NCBI GenBank assembly: GCA_900313185.1
Contig: OMQI01000023.1
Location: 1 to 6,873, forward strand
Source of the DNA: an uncultured Rhodospirillaceae bacterium
GTDB taxonomy: Bacteria; Pseudomonadota; Alphaproteobacteria; RF32; CAG-239
DNA length: 6,873 nucleotides
Direction of reading: 5' to 3'
The notes below the pieces were generated by a model that saw only the letters and a list, made by a program, of their open reading frames with translations, made no database searches and was not told the DNA's origin. The position numbers and the translations under genes are program-made. Each line of letters starts with the position of its first letter. The first letter of the stretch is position 1. Shown here in pieces: positions 1 through 6,251 of this stretch.

Positions 1-266
1 CTTATGGTTGGACCGATTGTGTTGATGATAAATGTATTTTACGTGGTTACAGTTCCAGATCCGGCAAATATAATCGTGATAAAAATAAAACCCAAATATA
101 CGAATATACATTATTATCGGGAAAATCAATTTTGTGGAGCGAGGCTAAATCCGATTGCCGCGCTCATCCGTGTTTATTTGCATATATGCACTTACCGGTA
201 TCTGATGTGGCAAATCATTGTGTGCGGTTGATGCAAAAAGAAGATGATAAATGCGAAGACGAATAA
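1..266 (+). CDS. C-terminal part of a cysteine-rich protein of unknown function (5' end outside window)
   Basis: An open frame enters from the left edge (first full codon at base 3) and ends at a TAA at 264-266, giving 87 visible residues. I do not recognise the family. Visible are six cysteines at visible residues 6, 11, 52, 57, 73 and 84, grouped as TDCVDDKC, DCRAHPC and a C-terminal DDKCEDE. That pattern suits disulfide bonds in an exported protein. A polar central stretch (RSGKYNRDKNKTQ) and a highly charged tail are also present. There is no visible start, because the gene begins upstream. It ends 32 bases before the start of the PilV-like gene on the same strand, with no terminator between, so the two are probably co-transcribed. 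A function linked to the pilus or cell surface is inference from context only. A different-frame open stretch over 4-231 is less convincing, since its translation is generic hydrophobic/polar sequence. Confidence 0.7.
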   Translation, partial: YGWTDCVDDKCILRGYSSRSGKYNRDKNKTQIYEYTLLSGKSILWSEAKSDCRAHPCLFAYMHLPVSDVANHCVRLMQKEDDKCEDE

Positions 267-285
267 GTATTATGGAAAGTTTTAT

Positions 286-291
286 AAGGAG
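286..291 (+). promoter_or_regulatory. Ribosome binding site AAGGAG that fixes the start of the PilV-like gene
   Basis: AAGGAG lies 7 bases before the ATG at 299-301. The in-frame ATG at 251 has no such site, lies inside the upstream gene, and would put a 16-residue Arg-rich extension before the prepilin leader. The site therefore selects 299 as the start. Confidence 0.85.
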
Positions 292-298
292 AACGTCG

Positions 299-3200
299 AT
301 GAAAAAGAATATTAGAAATAACATTGTGCAAAAGGGTGGCTTGATGATAGAAGCCTTAGCAATGCTTGGTTTGATAGCCGTTGTCACCCCGACAATGTAT
401 AAAAAATCCGCCGAGAGAACTTTGGAGGTAGAAGATATTAATACCGCCGACACGGTTCGCTCATATATGGGGGCGGCCGAAGCTTATATGGCGGCAAATT
501 ACCGGAATTTGATTAAGGAAATGACCGAAGATGCTGATGGCAATCCTTTACCGCCGGCAGATCAGGATACCGTCAGAGAAGTCGAGTGGTCGGATATTCA
601 GCCGTATATGCCGTATGGTTTTAATAACGGAAAAGCATTGTACGATTATAATTCTCCTAAAATTGCGATTGTGCGTCAAGGTACCAATTTAACCGCATTT
701 GCTCTGTTTCCGGCAAAAAGTGCCGGCGGTTTGGGGCAAGAAAGAACCTCACGTATTGCTTCGTTAATCGGTGCCAACGGCGGTTATGTTAAAGCAGATA
801 AATCAGCACACGGTATCGGCGGAGTATGGAATTTAAGTTCAAATGCAGTGAAAGATGTTTTCGGTTCAAATGATAATAATGAGTTCTCCTTAGTGACCGC
901 ATCTTCCAATGTTATTAACAGCACTTCCGGCGCCGGTGCGGTAGAAAATACCAAATATTTACAAAGAACTGCGGAAAATACCGATGAAAAATGGCGTAAT
1001 GCAATGCGTACCGACTTATATATGGGCGGTGGCGACGGCGAAAATGATCCGGATGACAGAGACAATATCGGAAATCATAACATTTTAAACATTAACAGTT
1101 TGATTGTCGGTGCTGAAAAGGATATGGCGCATTTGGGCGAGGCAGCGGATACTGCTAATGCCCAAAACGGATTATATATTAAACCGGACGGTACCAACCC
1201 GAATGCTTATATCGGCGGTTCATTGACGGCTTTGGTTGAAAAATACGGTAATAATTATGCCGGCCAGTTTGTGGTTGAAAAGAAAGGCGGAGAAGGGTTC
1301 TTATACTTCGGTAAGCCGGATATTACCACTACCGATAACGGAGACGGTACCAGCACCACAAACAAAGAGTATCCGTTTAGAGTAGCCGGTAATAAAGGTA
1401 AAGTTTCCAACTGGGGTGATGTTTCATTGGCCGAAAAATTGGAAAGCGGAAGAACCGTGGAAATCGGTAATTACGGTAATGAATTTAAAATTAACAATGC
1501 TAATCCGACACAAGGAAAATTGTTCTACGGTGAATCCAAAAAAGGGACAACGGATGCCGAGAAATATGCTACCGTATCAATTTTGGGCGAGGAAATATTC
1601 CAGCTCACTACCGATAACAAAGAAATTGATAACGGAATGGCTAAAGTCGGTGGTACTCACGTAATGATTGAGAAAAACGGCTATAAGGGTGCAGATAAGA
1701 GCACTAACGGTAAAGATTCAGCCGGAAATGATATAGCTCCGAGCTATACCAAAGACCAGACTTTTCCGGTCGTTATAGGTTCTAATGCAATGGTTAAAGG
1801 TGTGCTTGCAGCAGGTCAGGTTGATGCTCAGCATTTACGTACGGCATCATTTAACAGCGGAGCTGAACATATTGATGACCAATATAAATGGTTGGTAGTC
1901 GATAAAGATGGGATAGTTATGCAAGACATCAATACAAAAACCGTTGGCGAGGGAGCAGAAGCGACAACAAGCAGAAGTGACGGAACTTATGTTCGGGTTA
2001 ATTCTGAAGGCGTTTTGATGAGAACAAATGGCTCTGATGATGGTGCCTCTTTGCAATTAAAACAATCAACCGAAAATAGCAAAACATATGGCGATATTAT
2101 GGCGAAAGGTAAGGATATCACCATAGAGAGTGTTGATGATACAGATGGGGCGATTACGGCTAAGAATGACAATGTTGGTATGCAACTCAGCGGACACGAA
2201 CTAAAAATCGGTAATCCGGATAATGACGAGATTTTAATTGCTGATACAAGCACAAATGTCGATGATAATCCTTATCGTGTTGTTTACGGACAGGGTGGCG
2301 ATGTGGATATGGTTGGTTCCAACTTCAAAGTAATGGATGCAAAGGAGCATAACATTTTAACCATTAAAGGAAACTCTAATAAGGAAACTACCGATAAATT
2401 CGGTGATGACAGCGCTGTTTATAATGATTTCAACAGTTATGTCGAAACCAATAATAATGAGCATATTAACTATAATATCACTACTCACGGTAACGTTTTA
2501 TTCAGTTCCGGAAGCAATAAAAAATCTTCGGAAATAACCTCTTATGACCAAGATGATACCGCACACTTTATGGCAATCGGTCCGGATGATGAGAAAGCCG
2601 GTGTCAATATTGTAGAGGGTGTTGATAAAAATTCAAATCCTCCGACAACGACGGCTAATGATAATGCTCAACGTGTAGTATTTGTTGATTTATCAGCTAA
2701 AAATACGGAAGCTGATGCGTATGTAAAATTTGACAAGGGCGGACAAAATACTGCCGCCTCTCTTTCTTTAGCGTCAGATAGTGGTGATATAGTTGATAAA
2801 CATAATTTACACGCCGGAACGGTTTATGTTCGTAAAGGCTTGGTAGAAGTTGTGCCTGAACCGGGAAATTCTGATAGCGGTAGTGTAAACAATCCTAATA
2901 AGGGAGCTAATGAAGGTGGTGGTATTATCCGTGCCAGCAGATTTGTTGCCAATAATATAAATAAAGAGGGTAATGAAGAAAAAGTTCCGGAAATTTTAAT
3001 AACTTTAGACGCTGATAATAAAAATTTCCTGGATAAGTATAATGGTGAGGGGACTGTTCGCTATGATACCTATATGGTTAATCCGGCATATACTTCGGTA
3101 ATGAAAGATATTAAGCTTACCACTCGTGGCGGAGCCCGCTTAAGCGATATTTTGCCGGACTTCATCACCAAGGGTATTTATCTGGCAGGTAATACTTTTG

Positions 3201-4351
3201 ATGATACCAAACAAGAAATGTACTTTAAATTGGCGAATAACGCCTTTAAGCTTGTAGATGAACCTACGGAAACCTTGGCGGTTACCTCAACTTCTTCAGG
3301 CAAATACACTTCCAATAACTGGGCATCTCCGTACAGCGGTTTGGTGCCGGCTCCGCAGTGCCCTCCGGGATATGGACGTGTGGTTACCATTAATCCGTAT
3401 GCTTTTGAAGTGGCTCAGGCCGGTCAGCTGGCTTTGTCTGCCGATGCCGGTGATTCCAATAGTGCCGGATACTATATCAATACTTCGGAAATGACTAATA
3501 AACTCACACGTGCTTCTTACTCATTTGGTGATAGTGACAATAAAAAAGAAATACTGCAAAATGAATTAATAACTAAAACTCCGGGGTTGCATCAATTGAA
3601 TGTTGAATGGAACAACGGATCTATGAGTGTTGGCGGGGTTTCTGGCTTATATGCTGATGGGAAAGATGTAACCGGAAGTAGCGGAACTATAAGCGTTTCT
3701 AGTGCCTCTGGTATAACGGCCGGTGTTCAAATTCCGATTTATACCACCAATACAACCGGAAAGCAGGGCGATGGTAGCGACTCCGGTTCTACTTCTTCGG
3801 TAGCTAAATCTTCGTATGTTTTAGCAGCATCGGAGCAAGGTATGCGCCCATTAGTGTTCCAACAAAGCACTTGGTTCCATACCGAAGCGGTTCCGGTGGT
3901 TACGAATTCTGATTTAGGTCAGGATGAAAAAGGAACTTATGTGGGATATAATCCTGACGGAAAATATGTTCGTGGTTGGGCCGTTTTACAAGGTTTCTTG
4001 TATCACTATAATGAATATAAAAACTTTGCTTGCGCAAGTGGGCCTTGTAAGGAGTTATCTCCGATAGGAGGGGATGATGCAAACGAGGTTTTATGGAATC
4101 TGTTTCCGGTAGCAAAAAATTCTATACACTCGTATGTCAGCACTTATTGCTACTTTGACCGCACCAATATGTTTAAGAATTATCAAAATACCGATGAAAC
4201 TATAAAGAGTATCGAAAGAATGGATATATTAAATGAAGTTCCGAACGATTATAAAAAAGGTGTGACCGGTAATGCGGAAGGTGATGCTAATCGTAAGATA
4301 TATTATGAAAACCTCAACGACCCTACGATGAAATATAACGAGGTTTGGTAG
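299..4351 (+). CDS. Giant type IV PilV-like minor pilin / pilus-tip adhesin (shufflon N-terminal domain)
   Basis: The 1350-residue product has a short basic leader and a type IV prepilin motif: KG (12-13), cleavage between G13 and G14, mature sequence GLMIE with Glu at +5 (E18), then a hydrophobic helix to about residue 34. This predicts processing by a prepilin peptidase and insertion in an inner-membrane pilus base. Residues about 40-275 follow the PilV/shufflon constant region: YMAANY (63-68), YMPYGF (103-108), GGYV (161-164), GIGGVW (172-177), YLQR (220-223), MRTDLYMGG (236-244) and NILNINSL (261-268). Residues about 275-920 are a Gly/Asn/Asp/Ser/Thr-rich body of short beta-prone stretches, with no exact tandem repeat seen. 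A distinctive segment lies at 922-960 (DIKLTTRGGARLSDILPDF at 937-955). The C-terminal region (about 1015-1350) begins with APQCPPGYGRV and holds all four cysteines (1021, 1245, 1250, 1284). PilV proteins of IncI plasmids are several hundred residues long, so this is unusually large. Adhesin function is inferred from PilV, where the C-terminus contacts recipient surfaces. No pilus assembly genes are in the window. Confidence 0.8.
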   Translation: MKKNIRNNIVQKGGLMIEALAMLGLIAVVTPTMYKKSAERTLEVEDINTADTVRSYMGAAEAYMAANYRNLIKEMTEDADGNPLPPADQDTVREVEWSDIQPYMPYGFNNGKALYDYNSPKIAIVRQGTNLTAFALFPAKSAGGLGQERTSRIASLIGANGGYVKADKSAHGIGGVWNLSSNAVKDVFGSNDNNEFSLVTASSNVINSTSGAGAVENTKYLQRTAENTDEKWRNAMRTDLYMGGGDGENDPDDRDNIGNHNILNINSLIVGAEKDMAHLGEAADTANAQNGLYIKPDGTNPNAYIGGSLTALVEKYGNNYAGQFVVEKKGGEGFLYFGKPDITTTDNGDGTSTTNKEYPFRVAGNKGKVSNWGDVSLAEKLESGRTVEIGNYGNEFKINNANPTQGKLFYGESKKGTTDAEKYATVSILGEEIFQLTTDNKEIDNGMAKVGGTHVMIEKNGYKGADKSTNGKDSAGNDIAPSYTKDQTFPVVIGSNAMVKGVLAAGQVDAQHLRTASFNSGAEHIDDQYKWLVVDKDGIVMQDINTKTVGEGAEATTSRSDGTYVRVNSEGVLMRTNGSDDGASLQLKQSTENSKTYGDIMAKGKDITIESVDDTDGAITAKNDNVGMQLSGHELKIGNPDNDEILIADTSTNVDDNPYRVVYGQGGDVDMVGSNFKVMDAKEHNILTIKGNSNKETTDKFGDDSAVYNDFNSYVETNNNEHINYNITTHGNVLFSSGSNKKSSEITSYDQDDTAHFMAIGPDDEKAGVNIVEGVDKNSNPPTTTANDNAQRVVFVDLSAKNTEADAYVKFDKGGQNTAASLSLASDSGDIVDKHNLHAGTVYVRKGLVEVVPEPGNSDSGSVNNPNKGANEGGGIIRASRFVANNINKEGNEEKVPEILITLDADNKNFLDKYNGEGTVRYDTYMVNPAYTSVMKDIKLTTRGGARLSDILPDFITKGIYLAGNTFDDTKQEMYFKLANNAFKLVDEPTETLAVTSTSSGKYTSNNWASPYSGLVPAPQCPPGYGRVVTINPYAFEVAQAGQLALSADAGDSNSAGYYINTSEMTNKLTRASYSFGDSDNKKEILQNELITKTPGLHQLNVEWNNGSMSVGGVSGLYADGKDVTGSSGTISVSSASGITAGVQIPIYTTNTTGKQGDGSDSGSTSSVAKSSYVLAASEQGMRPLVFQQSTWFHTEAVPVVTNSDLGQDEKGTYVGYNPDGKYVRGWAVLQGFLYHYNEYKNFACASGPCKELSPIGGDDANEVLWNLFPVAKNSIHSYVSTYCYFDRTNMFKNYQNTDETIKSIERMDILNEVPNDYKKGVTGNAEGDANRKIYYENLNDPTMKYNEVW

Positions 4352-4366
4352 TATGAAGGTTGAACC

Positions 4367-4399
4367 AAAAAAAAACGGGGTTTATCCCCGTTTTTTTTT
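4367..4399. terminator. Symmetric, probably bidirectional intrinsic terminator
   Basis: A perfect hairpin starts 15 bases after the PilV-like stop: nine A, then CGGGG, loop TTTAT, then CCCCG, then nine T. On the plus strand it is a GC stem followed by a T run. Because the flanking runs are A9 and T9, the minus strand has the same form. It can therefore end the PilV-like transcript and also read-through from accD, which converges on it. Confidence 0.9.
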
Positions 4400-4467
4400 G
4401 TTATGTCGCTATTGTGTTATAATAATACGTTATTCTGCACTACCTTTTAGTCATCTTGCACTTTTTT

Positions 4468-4555
4468 CTGTCATACCGGCCTCCGAGCCGGTATCTTTGC
4501 CACTTTCTTGTTATTCCGGGGCTACAAAGATGCCGGACTAAATCCGGCATGACAG
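4468..4555. repeat. Composite REP-like palindromic element (two opposed hairpin units)
   Basis: The left unit (4468-4499) contains ATACCGGC / GCCGGTAT (4473-4480 and 4487-4494) around a CTCCGA loop. The right unit (4525-4555) contains ATGCCGGA / TCCGGCAT (4530-4537 and 4543-4550) around CTAAA. The two units are diverged inverted copies of each other: CTGTCAT at 4468 pairs with ATGACAG ending at 4555, and ATCTTTG (4493-4499) pairs with CAAAGAT (4525-4531). The whole element could form a large stem or cruciform with two side hairpins. A further partial copy, CCGGTATGAC, sits at 4569-4577, just before the accD stop. Elements with this GTCATNCCGG core are common between genes in Proteobacteria. 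Being multicopy in this genome is inferred, not shown. Confidence 0.7.
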
Positions 4556-4579
4556 CATAATAACAGACCGGTATGACCA

Positions 4580-5434
4580 CTATTTTTTGATATGAGCGGT
4601 TAGAACCTTCAAGACCTTAACCAGTTCCTCTTTCATTTTAGAACGCTCAACAACCATATCCACCATACCATGTTCCAATAAATATTCGGCACGTTGGAAA
4701 CCTTCCGGCAATTTTTCGTGAATGGTTTGTTCTATCACACGAGGACCGGCAAAACCGATTAAACATCCTTTTTCGGCAATATTAACATCGCCGAGCATTG
4801 CAAAAGAGGCCGATACACCACCGGTAGTAGGATCGGTTAAAATAGAAATAAACGGAATTCCTGCTTCTTTAAGCTCATTAACTGCGGCAGTGGTGCGTGC
4901 CATTTGCATTAATGAAAGCATACCTTCTTGCATACGAGCTCCGCCTGAGGCAGAAATTGCAATCAACGGTTCTCTGCTTTTAATAGCCAAGTGAGCGGCT
5001 GTAACGATTCCCTCACCGACGGCAATTCCCATCGAACCACCCATAAACGAAAAATCAAGTGCGGCAACTACCGAGTTCATACCACCGATTTTCCCGCGAG
5101 CAACCTGAATTGCATCTTGGCAACCGGTTGTTTTACGATTGGCTTTCAAACGATCACTGTATTTTTGCAAATCCTTAAATTTAAGCGGATCATCGTTAAT
5201 TTGCGGCAAATCAATGATTGTGTATTTCTTATTATCAAACAGCAAACGAAAACGATTATCTACATACAAACGCAGATGATGACCGCAAGCGGTGCAAACA
5301 TAATTGGATTCCTTTAACTCCTTGGAAAACAACATCTGATTGCAGTTTGGGCATCTGACCCATAAGTTATCGGCAACCTCTTTGGGTGTCGTCTTTTTAA
5401 TCTTAGGACGAACAATTTCTGTAAGCCAGTTCAT
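4580..5434 (-). CDS. accD: Acetyl-CoA carboxylase carboxyltransferase subunit beta
   Basis: AccD pairs with AccA to form the carboxyltransferase that moves the carboxyl group from carboxybiotin to acetyl-CoA, giving malonyl-CoA for fatty acid synthesis in the cytoplasm. The 284-residue product is close to the usual 280-305. Its N-terminal zinc ribbon is complete (CPNC at 28-31 and CTAC at 47-50), followed by the crotonase-like carboxyltransferase fold. Landmarks are MGGSMG (131-136), SASGGARMQEG (161-171, the CoA/oxyanion region), LTDPTTGGVSASFAMLGD (199-216) and IGFAGPRVIEQT (226-237). The ATG start lies 3 bases after the lapA-like stop. Its Shine-Dalgarno (AAAGGA) overlaps the last lapA codons, which suggests translational coupling. 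accA, accB and accC are not in the window, and folC, a frequent downstream neighbour in Alphaproteobacteria, is replaced by a convergent pilin gene. Confidence 0.97.
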   Translation of the reverse strand: MNWLTEIVRPKIKKTTPKEVADNLWVRCPNCNQMLFSKELKESNYVCTACGHHLRLYVDNRFRLLFDNKKYTIIDLPQINDDPLKFKDLQKYSDRLKANRKTTGCQDAIQVARGKIGGMNSVVAALDFSFMGGSMGIAVGEGIVTAAHLAIKSREPLIAISASGGARMQEGMLSLMQMARTTAAVNELKEAGIPFISILTDPTTGGVSASFAMLGDVNIAEKGCLIGFAGPRVIEQTIHEKLPEGFQRAEYLLEHGMVDMVVERSKMKEELVKVLKVLTAHIKK

Positions 5435-5437
5435 AAA

Positions 5438-5854
5438 TTAATTTCCTTTCTTTGCCGTGATTTTTTGTTTAAATCCGTTCCACCAAGCTTTAATATCTTT
5501 TTTTTCTTCTTCAGCAATGTGTTGAGCTTCTTTTTGAGCCTTTTCCTGCAAACCTGCGATATCCTGCTTTAATCCGCTTACGGTTTCATTGAGCTTAGCC
5601 TGTTCTTTGTTGAGCACTTTGTTGGCTTTTTTCTGACGACGCAAATCACGTCTGAGCGGAGAATATCCGAACCAAGCTCCGATTCTTCCGATTATATATC
5701 CGTATACCAAGAAAATAAGCAGCACCAACTTGGTATCAAAAGGTTTAGAATACCACATACAAGGGATACCATCCCCTTCCGGATCGGCAGTATATATTGC
5801 CCAAACGGCAACCGCCAGAAGCGGAATAACAATCAGATAATGCAAAAACTTCAT
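5438..5854 (-). CDS. LapA-like small membrane protein with C-terminal coiled coil
   Basis: The 138-residue product has two hydrophobic segments, about residues 3-23 and 43-64. They are separated by a short loop (TADPEGDGIPCMWYSKPFDTK) and followed by a strongly charged, Lys/Glu/Gln-rich helix (about 67-122) that looks like a cytoplasmic coiled coil, then a short basic tail. This is the architecture of LapA-domain (DUF1049) proteins. The position directly after ihfB is where Alphaproteobacteria usually carry a lapA homologue. In E. coli LapA works with LapB in controlling lipopolysaccharide synthesis; carrying that role over to this protein is inference. The first loop is longer and more Trp/Pro-rich than I expect for typical LapA, so sequence support is weaker than the context. 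The start has a strong AAGGAG seven bases upstream, 27 bases separate it from ihfB, and 3 bases from accD. Confidence 0.75.
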   Translation of the reverse strand: MKFLHYLIVIPLLAVAVWAIYTADPEGDGIPCMWYSKPFDTKLVLLIFLVYGYIIGRIGAWFGYSPLRRDLRRQKKANKVLNKEQAKLNETVSGLKQDIAGLQEKAQKEAQHIAEEEKKDIKAWWNGFKQKITAKKGN

Positions 5855-5861
5855 CGGGATT

Positions 5862-5867
5862 CTCCTT
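5862..5867 (-). promoter_or_regulatory. Ribosome binding site AAGGAG of the lapA-like gene
   Basis: On the minus strand, AAGGAG lies 7 bases before the ATG at 5854-5852, inside the 27-base gap after ihfB. It is the strongest Shine-Dalgarno in the minus-strand cluster. Confidence 0.8.
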
Positions 5868-5881
5868 TTATTAATGAGGAA

Positions 5882-6172
5882 CTATCCGTTCAAGCGGTCG
5901 TGCAGTTCCTTACCGGTTTTGAAATGAACAATATTTTTGGAAGGTACTTCTACCTTGTTTTTATTTTTCGGGTTGATGGCAACTCTCGGCTTACGATTAC
6001 GTACCGAAAAAGCGCCGAAGCCACGAATTTCAACTCTGTCACCGGTAGAAAGCGTTTTAGTGATTTTATCAAAAAACACACTGACAATGCTGTCAATCTC
6101 TTTCAATGTCAAATTGAAAGTCATATTATTCATTTTGGCAGCGATTCTCTCAACTAATTCAGATCTGGTCAA
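5882..6172 (-). CDS. ihfB: Integration host factor subunit beta (TTG start)
   Basis: This is a 96-residue member of the HU/IHF DNA-bending family, acting as a dimer (with IhfA) in the nucleoid, in site-specific recombination and in transcription activation. The N-terminus TRSELVERIA is the IhfB hallmark. The family signature GDRVEIRGFGAFSVR lies at 44-58. The beta-arm with the DNA-intercalating proline is INP (66-68), where IHF/HU proteins usually have RNP or GNP. The C-terminus FKTGKELHDRLNG (84-96) is typical. The start codon is TTG (6172-6170). There is an in-frame TAA five codons upstream with no other start between, and the next ATG is at residue 14, which would remove the conserved first helix, so TTG is well supported. 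A GAGGA precedes it by 4 bases. The gap to tsaB is 79 bases and to the lapA-like gene 27 bases. Confidence 0.95.
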   Translation of the reverse strand: MTRSELVERIAAKMNNMTFNLTLKEIDSIVSVFFDKITKTLSTGDRVEIRGFGAFSVRNRKPRVAINPKNKNKVEVPSKNIVHFKTGKELHDRLNG

Positions 6173-6176
6173 TTTA

Positions 6177-6181
6177 TCCTC
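6177..6181 (-). promoter_or_regulatory. Ribosome binding site GAGGA before the TTG start of ihfB
   Basis: On the minus strand GAGGA is followed by TAAA and then TTG. The spacing (4 bases) is slightly short, and together with the TTG start this predicts modest initiation. Confidence 0.6.
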
Positions 6182-6231
6182 ACATTAAAAAAACATTTCA
6201 TTAAAACTGTTACACTAATACACTCTTATTT

Positions 6232-6237
6232 ATTATA
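6232..6237 (-). promoter_or_regulatory. Possible -10 box (TATAAT) upstream of ihfB
   Basis: The 79-base tsaB-ihfB gap is very AT-rich and contains an exact TATAAT on the minus strand. The hexamer 17 bases upstream (AAATCG) is a poor -35 match, and there is no extended -10 TG. No terminator hairpin is visible after tsaB, so ihfB may also be reached by read-through from tsaB. Confidence 0.25.
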
Positions 6238-6251
6238 TATCCAGACAATTT

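Noticed and set aside
4..231. 75-codon plus-strand frame starting with ATG
   Set aside because: It overlaps the frame-3 C-terminal coding region that ends at 266. That frame has patterned cysteines, ends at sensible operon spacing and runs open to the edge, while this one has no ribosome binding site.
251..298. Upstream in-frame ATG for the PilV-like gene
   Set aside because: It lies inside the upstream gene, lacks a Shine-Dalgarno, and would place an Arg-rich extension before a normal prepilin leader. AAGGAG at 286-291 points to 299.
769..790. GTGCCAA resembling the start of the 19-bp shufflon sfx recombination site
   Set aside because: Only seven bases match, it lies inside the conserved PilV-like domain, and no second inverted copy or Rci-type recombinase is visible. 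No shufflon is supported in this window.
784..2253. Several 69-93 codon minus-strand frames under the giant pilin gene
   Set aside because: They are antisense shadows of a well-supported coding region, without ribosome binding sites or recognisable motifs.
3095..3165. Peptidase S74 autocleavage site in the PilV-like protein
   Set aside because: Only the general shape of the motif is present; the Ser-Lys dyad is missing, so self-cleavage is not supported.
4353..4541. 62-codon plus-strand frame after the pilin
   Set aside because: It reads through the terminator hairpin and the palindromic repeat (VIPASEPVS-type peptide from the repeat). No ribosome binding site and no protein-like character.
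5840..6188. Plus-strand open frames over ihfB
   Set aside because: They are antisense to a strongly supported IHF beta gene and show no family features.
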